Positions 6,387-14,563 of a stretch of 64,000 nucleotides of DNA are shown here, in pieces. Made by a program: the position numbers and the translations under genes. Every line of letters starts with the position of its first letter. The stretch's first letter is position 1. This DNA is from JAIOSF01 sp047159865 (GTDB taxonomy: Bacteria > Campylobacterota > Campylobacteria > Campylobacterales > Arcobacteraceae), in NCBI RefSeq assembly GCF_047159865.1, contig NZ_AP038804.1, forward strand, positions 372,001 to 436,000, given 5' to 3'. The notes under the pieces are model-generated. The model was not told the origin of the DNA. It saw nothing but the letters and a program-made list of their open reading frames with translations, and did not search any database.

Positions 6387-6428
6387 GGGATTAAAAACCC
6401 TTTGCCCCCGGCTTGTTTAACAAGGGGG
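6387..6428. other. Two hairpins, one GC-rich, upstream of rep
   Basis: AGGG/CCCT (within 6387-6402) is followed by CCCCC-GG-CTTG (6405-6415) pairing with CAAGGGGG (6421-6428). The G/C content of the second hairpin stands out in this AT-rich element. No long T run follows, so it is a weak terminator. A rolling-circle nick-site hairpin is the attractive alternative. Confidence 0.5.
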
Positions 6429-6497
6429 TACCTCAGGGACAACACACCAAAACCAACACATAGTTAAAATAGGTACAACAAAGGAAATATACAAAAC

Positions 6498-7964
6498 ATG
6501 AAAATTCAAAATGAAAACGATAAAGCTTTAGATAGTAACTTTTATGATAATTCAATTTTAAACAATAATATTGTTGTTTTAAATCAGCAAGTAGATACAT
6601 TGGTATTGCATTTATATCCTCAACAAAAGATGAATGAGAAACAGTTAAATGATTATAATATTTTTGTAGATGATTTAAATGAATTGAAATCACAAGCACA
6701 AGCAATACAAGGTGAACAAGTAAAGAGATTTACTCGTAAAATTATTAAAGATGTTGATTTTAAAGTTATGGCTACATGTCCTGGTCGTTTTGGTGTGAAT
6801 TTAATGTGTGGTAATTTTCAAATGATGTTTAATAAAATAACAAATAAAACAAATGCACCTATTATAAAAATAGAATTTAGAAGTGAGTTTCTTACTCGTT
6901 TTGGTTATGTAGATTGTATCAATCAAGTTTTTAATGTTGTTAAATCTTTCTTACCTACTTTTAAAATAAAAGTATATGAATTACACCTTTGTACTGACTT
7001 TCAAGGTTATGATATACAAGAAGCTGATAAAGATCGTATGAGTTTTAGAAATAGAGGTTTACAAGACTTTACAGAGGTTGATAATACTCTTTTTGCATCT
7101 GGTCGTAAAAAAACAGGTTTCTCTTTTGGGAAAGACTCTTTTATGTTAAGGCTATATGATAAAACACATCAAATACAAACAAAAAAAACAGCTGGTTATG
7201 TACAACCTTTAAGATGGGACACAAATGAACAATTTGATTCTAATTCTAAAGTATGGCGATTAGAATATCAATTTAGAAGAGATTATTTAAAAACTTTAGT
7301 TGGTAAAGATGGTCTAGTTGATGGATTTGAACAAGTTCTTAACTCTATCCCTGATTTGTGGGCTCACGCTATGAAACGATTTGTACATTATGACTTAAAC
7401 AAACAACAATGTACAGATATGTACCACAACGAAACTTTAGATAAAAAAGGTAATTTGATACCTCTTACTTATGAAACAATTAAAAAAAGAAAACAAAGAG
7501 CTGGACTCTCAAACCTTTGGAAAACATTAAGTACTTTTAATAATACAGAATCAACTCATAACATAGTTAAATATAAAGAAGTAAAACGCCCTGAATCAGA
7601 ATATATAATAAATTCTTTTAAAGGTGTTGTTACCACAATGGTTAAATATTCTCATGGAGATTTTGATCGAGATAAACTCAATGAATATATTATTCAAGCA
7701 AATGAAGATGAACTCAATAAAAGTGGTTTTTCTATTTTAGATAATGCAAAATTAAAGTGTCTTGATTATATGAATGATGCAAAAAAAATATATGTTGAAA
7801 ATGGTGTAGTTATGAATGGTTTTGAAGAATACAATAAAAACTTAAAAGAGAATCTAACTAAACATTGGAATTCAATAAGTGATACAACTAAGAAAAATGA
7901 TTTTCTTGCAGCTTGTATAAAAAAAGGAACTATGCTTTATAGCAATGTTCATACAGACAATTAA
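6498..7964 (+). CDS. Rolling-circle replication initiator (Rep_trans-like)
   Basis: The 488-aa protein matches the replication initiation factor family found in filamentous phages and small plasmids: a beta segment 'YELHLCTDFQGYD', then 'SFMLRLYDKTHQIQ' and 'VWRLEYQFRRDYLKTL'. Tyr220 in 'RLYDKT' is the likely nicking tyrosine; nearby acidic residues would hold the metal. It should nick the double-stranded circle and start strand displacement. The upstream hairpins at 5797-5866 and 6405-6428 are possible targets. The C-terminal 180 residues are charged and less conserved. It is preceded by the ssDNA-binding gene and followed by small phage genes. Confidence 0.8.
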   Translation: MKIQNENDKALDSNFYDNSILNNNIVVLNQQVDTLVLHLYPQQKMNEKQLNDYNIFVDDLNELKSQAQAIQGEQVKRFTRKIIKDVDFKVMATCPGRFGVNLMCGNFQMMFNKITNKTNAPIIKIEFRSEFLTRFGYVDCINQVFNVVKSFLPTFKIKVYELHLCTDFQGYDIQEADKDRMSFRNRGLQDFTEVDNTLFASGRKKTGFSFGKDSFMLRLYDKTHQIQTKKTAGYVQPLRWDTNEQFDSNSKVWRLEYQFRRDYLKTLVGKDGLVDGFEQVLNSIPDLWAHAMKRFVHYDLNKQQCTDMYHNETLDKKGNLIPLTYETIKKRKQRAGLSNLWKTLSTFNNTESTHNIVKYKEVKRPESEYIINSFKGVVTTMVKYSHGDFDRDKLNEYIIQANEDELNKSGFSILDNAKLKCLDYMNDAKKIYVENGVVMNGFEEYNKNLKENLTKHWNSISDTTKKNDFLAACIKKGTMLYSNVHTDN

Positions 7965-7980
7965 ACAATAGGTTATCTTT

Positions 7981-8148
7981 ATGCAACCACAGATTAATAA
8001 AACAGCAATTTTAATACTAAGAGCTATATCAGAACTTTGTAAAACAAAACAAGATATCAACCCTTATTCTGTATCTAAAAAAGCTCAAATTGATTGGAAA
8101 ACCGCAAAAAGATATATGGTAAACAATTTTAATATAAAGGATAGTTAA
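7981..8148 (+). CDS. 55-aa small helix-turn-helix-like protein
   Basis: ATG at 7981 opens a 55-codon frame 16 bases after rep. It contains 'NPYSVSKKAQIDWKTAKRYM', which has the shape of a helix-turn-helix (helix, Ser-Lys-Lys-Ala, turn, Thr-Ala-Lys-Arg recognition helix). Its TAA overlaps a following ATG. It may control late gene expression. No family is assigned with confidence. Confidence 0.55.
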   Translation: MQPQINKTAILILRAISELCKTKQDINPYSVSKKAQIDWKTAKRYMVNNFNIKDS

Positions 8149-8204
8149 TGGCAATACCAACTATAAGAATCAAACAAGTAGTTAAATTTAGAGGAAAGGT
8201 GTAA
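8148..8204 (+). CDS. Possible 18-aa peptide
   Basis: TAATG at 8146-8150 couples this very short frame (MAIPTIRIKQVVKFRGKV) to the preceding gene, and it ends two bases before the lysozyme ATG. The basic sequence and precise coupling are suggestive. It may only be a translational linker. Confidence 0.25.
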   Translation: MAIPTIRIKQVVKFRGKV

Positions 8205-8206
8205 AA

Positions 8207-8686
8207 ATGAATGATATACAAATACTTAACATTGTAATGTCAATTGAAAAACATGAGGGTTTTTCTAGTAAACCTTATATCGACCCATTGGTTAAAAATA
8301 AAATACCAAAAAAGCATTTAAAAATAATTGAAAAATATTGGGATAACTTAAATATAACAATTGGTCATGGTAGGTGTTTACAAACTAATCCACTTACTAA
8401 ATTAGATTCTGAATATCTAATTACTTTTGAAGTAGAAACTATTTTTAGTGATTTAATTAAAGAATTATTATTTTTTAATGATTTACCTATTTATGTACAA
8501 AATGTACTAATCGAAATGGCTTATCAATTAGGGATGAATGGCTTATTTAAATTCAAAAAAACTTTAGAACATATAGAAAATCAAGATTTTAAATCTGCTT
8601 CAATAGAAATGCTAAATTCAAAATGGGCAAAACAAACACCAAAACGAGCAAAAACACTATCAAATCTTATGAGAGGAGGTAATTAA
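8207..8686 (+). CDS. T4-type lysozyme (GH24 endolysin)
   Basis: The 159-aa protein has the GH24 catalytic triad: Glu17 in 'EKHEGF', Asp26 in 'KPYIDP' and Thr51 in 'NITIGHGR'. The C-terminal family pattern follows ('EMAYQLGMNGLFKFKKTL', 'MLNSKWAKQTPKRA'). It cleaves peptidoglycan between MurNAc and GlcNAc. The segment between Asp26 and Thr51 is longer than in T4 lysozyme. No signal peptide is visible, so a holin or membrane partner is expected; the small membrane proteins at 8688 and 14364 are candidates. Its place ahead of the structural block could equally mean a virion-associated lysozyme for entry. Confidence 0.9.
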   Translation: MNDIQILNIVMSIEKHEGFSSKPYIDPLVKNKIPKKHLKIIEKYWDNLNITIGHGRCLQTNPLTKLDSEYLITFEVETIFSDLIKELLFFNDLPIYVQNVLIEMAYQLGMNGLFKFKKTLEHIENQDFKSASIEMLNSKWAKQTPKRAKTLSNLMRGGN

Positions 8687-8687
8687 A

Positions 8688-8876
8688 ATGTTGTCAAGTA
8701 TATTATTAAAACTAGGTATTAATCTAGTGGTAAGTTATATAAATTCTTCAAACTCTGATAAAGATAATGAAGTATTAAAAGTTGTACAAGATGGAGCGAA
8801 ATATCTATCTAACAAACAAAACAATGATGTAACAGTTGAACTAGCTGATACAATCGTTAAAACAGTTATGAAGTAG
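8688..8876 (+). CDS. 62-aa amphipathic/membrane-associated protein
   Basis: It starts two bases after the lysozyme stop. The N-terminal 17 residues (LSSILLKLGINLVVSYI) are hydrophobic or amphipathic; the remainder is a charged helix ending 'VELADTIVKTVMK'. It may act as a holin or a minor structural protein. No family is recognised. Confidence 0.55.
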   Translation: MLSSILLKLGINLVVSYINSSNSDKDNEVLKVVQDGAKYLSNKQNNDVTVELADTIVKTVMK

Positions 8877-8882
8877 TATTTT

Positions 8883-9362
8883 ATGAGTTTGAGTACTAGT
8901 GATAGAATAAACTTTGATTATGTTGGTCATATCCCTTTTGATAGTACTCATTCAACTAAAGATTGGGGAATGAGAAAAAATCTTGATGGTTTTGTATCTA
9001 AGATTTATTATCACGGTTTTGATTTATTAAAATATAAAACTATTTCCTATGGTCCTCTTTATTCTTGCAACTATATTTTTCAACACGAAGATCATAAAGG
9101 GTATTATACTAAATGTAGAAAAATTTATTTAGAATATATTTTTGATGATATTCCTTATGAATCTATTATTGTTCAATATTATTTGTCATATACTATTGAT
9201 AATGGAGACAATGAATCTGATAAATTTGATTATGAATATGATTCAAATGGTCTAAATTATGTTTTTCTTAAATTGTATTCTTTTAGCACTAGTCTCATAG
9301 AAACAAATAATTGTTTTTTAATTGATTGTCATCCTGATAAATATAAAAAAAAGGAATTATAA
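8883..9362 (+). CDS. 159-aa unknown phage protein
   Basis: A beta-rich, strongly aromatic and acidic protein (many Tyr, Phe and Asp; 'YYLSYTIDNGDNESDKFDYE'). It has no signal peptide, membrane segment or recognised motif. Four cysteines are scattered through it. It ends with a Lys-rich tail, and its stop overlaps the next start. A capsid or minor structural role is possible from position alone. Confidence 0.55.
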   Translation: MSLSTSDRINFDYVGHIPFDSTHSTKDWGMRKNLDGFVSKIYYHGFDLLKYKTISYGPLYSCNYIFQHEDHKGYYTKCRKIYLEYIFDDIPYESIIVQYYLSYTIDNGDNESDKFDYEYDSNGLNYVFLKLYSFSTSLIETNNCFLIDCHPDKYKKKEL

Positions 9363-9805
9363 TGGTACAAATTGATACTTCTTGCCCTGTTGGTTATCAT
9401 TGGGTTTGGACTAATAGTTATAGCGGTTATTGTAAAAAAGATGATTATGTTCCACCTACTGAACCTAGTTCTACTTTACAACCTTTAGAGGTTTTGGGAA
9501 CTGAGGAAGAAATAAAGCTTAATAAGCATTTATCAAACATAAATAAACTTTTATTTTCTCTTTATTCTTCCCTCTCTACAAAACAAATTAACAATTTAAT
9601 ACAAGGAGAAAATTTGACTTCAAATCAATTTTTATTTAATCAACAAACTTTATTGAAAAATATCAATAATGCTATAGGTGCAGAAAATGCAACTTTAATT
9701 GGTGGTACGCTGAATTGTGAATCTCTTTTCAAAAACAATACACAGCTACTTAAAAAACTATGTTTGGCTATAAGCGGTCAAGCACCAACTTTACAAGGAG
9801 TTTAA
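9362..9805 (+). CDS. 147-aa phage protein with an N-terminal Cys/aromatic motif
   Basis: The N-terminus reads 'CPVGYHWVWTNSYSGYCKK', a short motif bracketed by two cysteines and likely to form a small disulfide or ligand-binding loop. A Pro-rich linker (PPTEPSS) and a helical Asn/Leu-rich domain follow. Cysteines recur near 117 and 130. It is coupled to the genes on both sides. No family is recognised; a minor virion protein is one possibility. Confidence 0.5.
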   Translation: MVQIDTSCPVGYHWVWTNSYSGYCKKDDYVPPTEPSSTLQPLEVLGTEEEIKLNKHLSNINKLLFSLYSSLSTKQINNLIQGENLTSNQFLFNQQTLLKNINNAIGAENATLIGGTLNCESLFKNNTQLLKKLCLAISGQAPTLQGV

Positions 9806-9806
9806 A

Positions 9807-10856
9807 ATGCCAAAAGTACCAGTAGGATTTTTAGTTGATACTGCTTTTGATTTAGCACAATCGGTTAAAAAATATACTAATAATGATAAATCTTTAGTTA
9901 CTGTTAGTAGAAAAGCAGGTAGAAAAGATATCGATAAAATTGAAGTTAGTACAGCTTCTAAAAATGAATTGTCAGAAAAATTACTAAAAGCTTTAAATAA
10001 AAAAAGAGAAATGAAAGTTGATATTAAAATTCCATTACATATTGATGTGCCCTCTCCTTCTATTTCTAGTTCTTTAGATTTGATTTCTAAATTAGATAAG
10101 AAAAATGAATTGATAAAAGAACAAACTTCTGTTTTTAGAAAAATTTCTGAAAATCTTGAATTAAGTAATGAATTAAAAGTATCACAAATTTATAATGATT
10201 TTGAATCATCAGTTGCATTGATTGAATCTATTAGTGGTTTAAATCATAATGTAAAAGTAATGACTGATTTACATAGAGAATTAGGTGTAAAGAATTCTGA
10301 TAATATGGAAAAATATTTTTTATCTTTATCACAATATTTTGATTTTCAAAACACAGGTATCACTAAAACTGAACAAAATTTCTTAAACAATGATTCTGTT
10401 GATACAAAAATTAAAGATTCTTTAGGTAATGAATTTATTCCTCGTGAAAAAAATGCACAATTTAATGCAGAATCTAAAAATAAAATTATTAGTGACATTG
10501 AAACAAATGAGTCAATTAAATCTAAAAATAATAGTGATATTGAAACTAATAATAAGATTAAAGAAAACCTAGATTATCAAAAAAATGGAAATGGTGCAAA
10601 AAACACAAATGGTGAAACTATTAAACCTCGTGAAGCAAAAGCAGAATATCACTCTGAAAAAGCTTGGGATATAAAAGAACTAAACACTACAGTTTGGGAA
10701 GATATAGAAGATAGCTTTGATGATTTTTTAACTGGTCTTGATGGTTTAACTGATGGTATGGGTATGGATATGGAAAATCCTTTCCAATACCTTATGAATC
10801 TTTTGCAGGAAGATTTACAGAAACAACAAACACATAATAAAGAGGATTTAAAATAA
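9807..10856 (+). CDS. 349-aa helical, largely disordered phage protein
   Basis: After a short N-terminal region the protein is mainly predicted helix or coiled coil (about 95-165), followed by a Lys/Asn/Asp-rich stretch with an internal repeat ('ISDIETNESIKSKNNSDIET'). The C-terminus is acidic and amphipathic ('DIEDSFDDFLTGLDGL'). No ATP-binding or enzymatic motif is visible. Its stop overlaps the next ATG. The length and design suggest a scaffold, tether or minor structural protein; this is inference from composition. Confidence 0.5.
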   Translation: MPKVPVGFLVDTAFDLAQSVKKYTNNDKSLVTVSRKAGRKDIDKIEVSTASKNELSEKLLKALNKKREMKVDIKIPLHIDVPSPSISSSLDLISKLDKKNELIKEQTSVFRKISENLELSNELKVSQIYNDFESSVALIESISGLNHNVKVMTDLHRELGVKNSDNMEKYFLSLSQYFDFQNTGITKTEQNFLNNDSVDTKIKDSLGNEFIPREKNAQFNAESKNKIISDIETNESIKSKNNSDIETNNKIKENLDYQKNGNGAKNTNGETIKPREAKAEYHSEKAWDIKELNTTVWEDIEDSFDDFLTGLDGLTDGMGMDMENPFQYLMNLLQEDLQKQQTHNKEDLK

Positions 10857-11629
10857 TGTCAACTAAAATTAAACATGTAGTAGGTAGCTCTGTAGAAAAT
10901 GGAGTAGAAGATTTCTTTTCCGCTTTTATATTTAATAGAATGAGAGAAATTACAAAACCTTTTTTGAGTTCTTACGAATCAGAATCGGAATTTGATGAAG
11001 CTATGCAGTCTTTTATCAACACTTTAGCAATGGGTATGGCTATATATGCACTTAATAAAATCATGACTTTCTTTTTTGAGAGAGGTGCTAAAATGTTAGG
11101 TTCTATGTATACCTATATTATCGCAGGTAAATTAAAAAAAGCTGTAGTTAATAAAATCAAAAATAGTAGTAAAAATAGTAGAGGTGGTAGACTTTTAAGA
11201 AAAGTTGGTTTTTTTATGGGTGCTGATAGAACATCAGAACGAATAGAAATGATGAAAATAGCACAGTCAAATGTAGATAGTTTTGATCAACACAAATTTC
11301 ATTATGAAAATCAACATATGCAAACTAAATCTAATCTTGATATGTTTGGTGGTTCAATTGCAGGTTTAAAAGGTGCAAAAGATAATAAGAGTGTAACACT
11401 ATTTACAGATCTAACTTTTAGAGGTGCTTGGAAAAATTCTAGTGAACATAAAAAAATATATGAAAATGCAACTGGTTCAAAATTGTCAGCAACAGGTCAA
11501 GGCTCTTGGAATAATTTACATACAGAACTAAACAAGTTTACAAACTTTCATAAAACTGCAAATGATGAAGTTACAAACTTGGCAACTTCACTAAATAAAA
11601 TCATGGCAATGAATGGAGCTATCCAATGA
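10856..11629 (+). CDS. 257-aa phage membrane protein
   Basis: There are two candidate membrane segments: about residues 53-74 ('INTLAMGMAIYALNKIMTFF') and about 78-92 ('GSMYTYIIAG'). A strongly basic region (KKAVVNKIKNSSKNSRGGRLLRK, split by eye) and a soluble helical C-terminus follow. It lies in an overlapping gene chain with neighbours on both sides. It may be an assembly protein in the host inner membrane or a component of an internal-membrane virion. No Walker motif is present, so it is not a Zot homologue. Confidence 0.55.
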   Translation: MSTKIKHVVGSSVENGVEDFFSAFIFNRMREITKPFLSSYESESEFDEAMQSFINTLAMGMAIYALNKIMTFFFERGAKMLGSMYTYIIAGKLKKAVVNKIKNSSKNSRGGRLLRKVGFFMGADRTSERIEMMKIAQSNVDSFDQHKFHYENQHMQTKSNLDMFGGSIAGLKGAKDNKSVTLFTDLTFRGAWKNSSEHKKIYENATGSKLSATGQGSWNNLHTELNKFTNFHKTANDEVTNLATSLNKIMAMNGAIQ

Positions 11630-12354
11630 AAATGTTTCACTTTTCGACCTCTTTTGGTCGTGGGGATTCTGTAACTGTAGAATCTAGTTCTAAATCAAAA
11701 CTTTTAACATTTCTTACAACCTATAGTGATGCAGTTGTTAGAAATATAAAAGAGATAGTATTTTCTAAAGATTATAATATTAATTATACCCCTACTCCTT
11801 ATGTTGCTTCTAATACTTATGATAAAGTTATAGTACAAGCTCTTACACAAAACTATTCTCAAACTTTTATTTTGTTTGATATAAAAATCTCAATAACTGA
11901 AGATATTTTAAAACAACAGTTTTTAAAACTTTATATAAAAGATGAACCTATTATAGATTTTAATTCTATACAATTTTATAATAAGGGCGGTAGCCCGATA
12001 GATATTACAAATTTATATCAAGTTCAATATAAAAGAAATGGTAAAACTAGATTGGCTAGTTTTTATTCTTCAAATTGGGAAACTATAAAAGATGTCGCTA
12101 AAACTATAATAGATGGGGAGATAACAGAAATAAGAAAATATATACATCATGATACATCAAATAAAAAAGATGATAATAATAGTTTTAAATCTGTAAATAT
12201 CTATATGTCTAAAAATGATAAATATCGTTCTTTTAAAATACCTTATGTTAAACACTCATATAATCATCAATCATTTTTATCTGATGTTCATGATACTTTT
12301 TTAATAGATGGCACAAAAGTAGATAATGAAGATATAAAAATGACTTTTAAATAG
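11626..12354 (+). CDS. 242-aa unknown phage protein
   Basis: It overlaps the preceding gene by four bases (ATGA). The protein is soluble, beta-rich and Thr/Tyr/Lys-rich, with no signal peptide or recognised motif. It is the last gene of the continuous block starting at the lysozyme; a 200-base non-coding region follows. Confidence 0.5.
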   Translation: MKMFHFSTSFGRGDSVTVESSSKSKLLTFLTTYSDAVVRNIKEIVFSKDYNINYTPTPYVASNTYDKVIVQALTQNYSQTFILFDIKISITEDILKQQFLKLYIKDEPIIDFNSIQFYNKGGSPIDITNLYQVQYKRNGKTRLASFYSSNWETIKDVAKTIIDGEITEIRKYIHHDTSNKKDDNNSFKSVNIYMSKNDKYRSFKIPYVKHSYNHQSFLSDVHDTFLIDGTKVDNEDIKMTFK

Positions 12355-12408
12355 TCAAAAATATCCATTTTTAACACTTTTGAAACTTAAATTAAACCCA
12401 CTATGACT

Positions 12409-12481
12409 TTGACACCTTATAAACACCTATAAACACTAGGATTTTTTTCTTAAAATTCCCTATTGTTTTTTATTTTATAAT
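12409..12481 (+). promoter_or_regulatory. Probable promoter region of the 133-aa gene
   Basis: The 203-base gap before 12558 holds TATAAT at 12476-12481 after a T-rich stretch (the usual weak -35 of this phylum) and a tandem TATAAACAC/TATAAACAC at 12419-12436. The 12-mer CCTTATAAACAC (12415-12426) also occurs at 2185-2196 near the left end, suggesting a shared regulator site. Confidence 0.4.
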
Positions 12482-12557
12482 TTCCTACTATTTTATTCAA
12501 GGTTATCGGTTCGAACATTTAACCAAAAAAAATAAAAAGAAAAGAGAGAAAAGAAAA

Positions 12558-12959
12558 ATGGCAAAAAAAACATATCTTATTAAACAAGAAAGAAAATTTA
12601 ATGGTGATGTAACAGTTGCAAGTGCATCTTATGAATGTGATGAAGCAGAAATTAGTGGTCTAGTTGCATTGCTAGAAGGTGTTGTTACAGTTATGGAAGA
12701 AAACTTAAGTTTATCATCTGCTGAAGGTGCTTCAAATGTTGTTACAGGTGGTTTACCTATTGACTCTGTTTCTTTGGTTCATTCTGAAGCTAAGACAAAG
12801 TATTTTGGTGCATATAATAAACCTTTATTATTTAAAGCTACTACAAGTGTTACAGAGTTGCAAAACTTATTTAAAACACATAAACCATTCAGTGGTGCTT
12901 ATGAAACTGAAGCTCCTGACAATGTATTCCCTAAAGTTTCACACATGGGTGCATTATAA
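12558..12959 (+). CDS. 133-aa protein, candidate major structural protein
   Basis: The gene has its own leader, a strong purine-rich ribosome site and a strong terminator, so it forms a separate monocistronic unit in the late region. The protein is small, soluble and slightly acidic. It has an N-terminal beta-like strand ('KKTYLIKQERKF'), an Ala/Ser/Val-rich middle and a C-terminus 'FPKVSHMGAL'. It has no signal peptide or membrane helix, so it is not a filamentous-phage coat protein. Separate high-level expression is what one expects of a major capsid subunit, but no capsid fold can be claimed from the sequence. Confidence 0.6.
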   Translation: MAKKTYLIKQERKFNGDVTVASASYECDEAEISGLVALLEGVVTVMEENLSLSSAEGASNVVTGGLPIDSVSLVHSEAKTKYFGAYNKPLLFKATTSVTELQNLFKTHKPFSGAYETEAPDNVFPKVSHMGAL

Positions 12960-12963
12960 TATC

Positions 12964-12992
12964 AAAGTAGCCTAACACGCTACTTTTTTGTT
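12964..12992 (+). terminator. Strong terminator after the 133-aa gene
   Basis: AAAGTAGC (12964-12971) pairs with GCTACTTT (12979-12986) around a 7-base loop, followed by more T residues. Confidence 0.85.
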
Positions 12993-12998
12993 ATTCAT

Positions 12999-13047
12999 AA
13001 AGGGGTTGAGTTTGATTGAAATAATATCACATTAACAACCCCTTTTT
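12999..13047 (+). other. Long-loop hairpin in the fibre-gene leader
   Basis: AAAGGGGTTG (12999-13008) pairs perfectly with CAACCCCTTT (13036-13045) across a 27-base loop, followed by a few T. It lies just before the fibre ribosome site (AAAGG) and may be a second terminator or a regulatory leader. Confidence 0.5.
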
Positions 13048-13069
13048 AAATCACAAAGAAAGGTTAAAA

Positions 13070-14371
13070 ATGAATATAGAAACACTTACACCAGAAGAAC
13101 TCACACACGATGTTTTTAAATCACAAATAGTAGGACTTGTTAAAAAGTATCAGAAAATCATAGATGATGATACAACAGAAAAAGACACACTAAAATGGAT
13201 AAATGAAGAGCTAGAACAACTATCTACATGGTTAACAACTCTAAATGATATAGATATAACAGTAACTTACGAAAACTTACAGGAACAACTACTAACATCA
13301 CAAAGTAAGTATGATGAATTTGTATCTACTCTAAATACAAAACTAGAAGAGATAAACACAACTTTTGAACAAAAAGAAAAAGAAATCACTCAAACATTTG
13401 AACAAAAATCTACATCAATAGACCAAACATTTGAACAAAAAGAAACTGAGATAAATGAAACTTTCAATAACTTAGGTTCTACAATAGAGCAAACATTTGA
13501 ACAAAAAGAAAATGAAATCACTCAAACATTTTCACAATTAGAAAACTTCAAAGGACCACAAGGTATTAAAGGCGATAAGGGAGATAAAGGCGACCAAGGT
13601 ATACAAGGAATAAAAGGAGATAAAGGAGATGTAGGTACTACTGATTATAATGAATTAACGAATAAGCCAATACTTGATGTTGCACAATCTTTAACATCAT
13701 CAGATGATATATTTCAAAATGTTTATGATAAAAATGGTACTTATAAATGGGGTTCTGTTCCTCTTAATGCACCAACTTCATATGCAGTTATGCAAAGGAT
13801 ATCTCGTGGGTCTGGTTTTTCTCAAATTGTTATTGGTCTAATTTCTGGTCGAATGTTTTTTAATAATGTTTATGGTTCTTCTGATAGTTCTTTTAAAGAG
13901 GTTTTGCATACACAAAATACTACAATTGATGCAAACGGTTTCATAAAAACATCAAGCCCAGTGTTAAATTTATATACCGATAAAATAGATATCCATAACC
14001 TACAAGACTTCGGAGCTACTCCAACTATGACAAAATTAGAAAAAGGTGTATATGAAATCAAAAATACATTAGGTCTTAGAATAGGAAGTCACTATATAGA
14101 AACTCCACACGATAGAAACGGAAATAAATATTTTAATGTTGAGTGGGAACAAAATATCGAACCTACTACAAATGATGGAATACTAAAAGAATATATTAAC
14201 GATATTGTACTTATAGTAAAAGTATATACAAGAGTTTGGAATCCTACTACAGGTATACATGATAATGGCGAACTTATAGATATAAATGAATTACAATCTA
14301 GATTTATACAACTTAGATTTAATGAACTTAAAAAAGAAGAACCAATTATGGAAGATGAGCCTAATGATTGA
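13070..14371 (+). CDS. Phage receptor-binding fibre: coiled coil, collagen-like, knob
   Basis: The 433-aa protein begins with an acidic helical region. A coiled-coil repeat follows (about 98-162) built on 'TFEQKE' units recurring roughly every 11 to 14 residues. Next comes a collagen-like Gly-X-Y run (about 163-188, 'GPQGIKGDKGDKGDQG'), then a pyocin-knob/tail-fibre-like head ('DYNELTNKP', 'SSFKEVLHTQNTTID', 'NTLGLRIGSHYIETPHD'). All three parts favour a trimeric fibre; the head resembles the C-terminal regions of tailed-phage fibres. No tail genes accompany it, so this looks like a captured adhesin on a non-tailed particle. The last 65 codons recur in the mini-element. Confidence 0.85.
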   Translation: MNIETLTPEELTHDVFKSQIVGLVKKYQKIIDDDTTEKDTLKWINEELEQLSTWLTTLNDIDITVTYENLQEQLLTSQSKYDEFVSTLNTKLEEINTTFEQKEKEITQTFEQKSTSIDQTFEQKETEINETFNNLGSTIEQTFEQKENEITQTFSQLENFKGPQGIKGDKGDKGDQGIQGIKGDKGDVGTTDYNELTNKPILDVAQSLTSSDDIFQNVYDKNGTYKWGSVPLNAPTSYAVMQRISRGSGFSQIVIGLISGRMFFNNVYGSSDSSFKEVLHTQNTTIDANGFIKTSSPVLNLYTDKIDIHNLQDFGATPTMTKLEKGVYEIKNTLGLRIGSHYIETPHDRNGNKYFNVEWEQNIEPTTNDGILKEYINDIVLIVKVYTRVWNPTTGIHDNGELIDINELQSRFIQLRFNELKKEEPIMEDEPND

Positions 14372-14561
14372 ATTAACTACATTGTTTTTAGCAATATTGT
14401 CTATTATTGTTATACCTTTGATTATTTATGCTTTTAAACAAAATGGTCGTATAGCTGTACTTGAAACTAAAGTTGATTATATTGATAGATTAGAAAGTAA
14501 AATAGATACTTTGTTTACAAAGATCGATGATTTAAAAGATGAGATCCATGCAAAAAAATAA
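14364..14561 (+). CDS. 65-aa membrane/coiled-coil protein
   Basis: The start is taken at the ATGATTGA that overlaps the fibre stop by eight bases; a longer frame beginning at 14286 only runs through the fibre gene in another phase. The product has an N-terminal membrane helix ('LTTLFLAILSIIVIPLIIY') and a heptad-like tail ('LESKIDTLFTKIDDLKDEI'). A holin partner or spanin-like accessory is plausible. Its stop codon overlaps the beginning of repeat copy 3. Confidence 0.65.
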   Translation: MIELTTLFLAILSIIVIPLIIYAFKQNGRIAVLETKVDYIDRLESKIDTLFTKIDDLKDEIHAKK

Positions 14562-14563
14562 CA

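Noticed and set aside
6433..6705. 90-codon minus-strand frame over the rep start
   Set aside because: It overlaps rep and has no ribosome site; it is a shadow of AT-rich coding sequence.
12510..12540. GGTTCGAAC before the 133-aa gene as a tRNA T-arm or second att site
   Set aside because: No acceptor, anticodon or D-arm sequence surrounds it; it is a short chance match.
13360..13560. TFEQKE DNA repeats as a CRISPR-like array or minisatellite
   Set aside because: The repeat is in frame, varies at codon level and encodes a coiled coil; there are no spacers.
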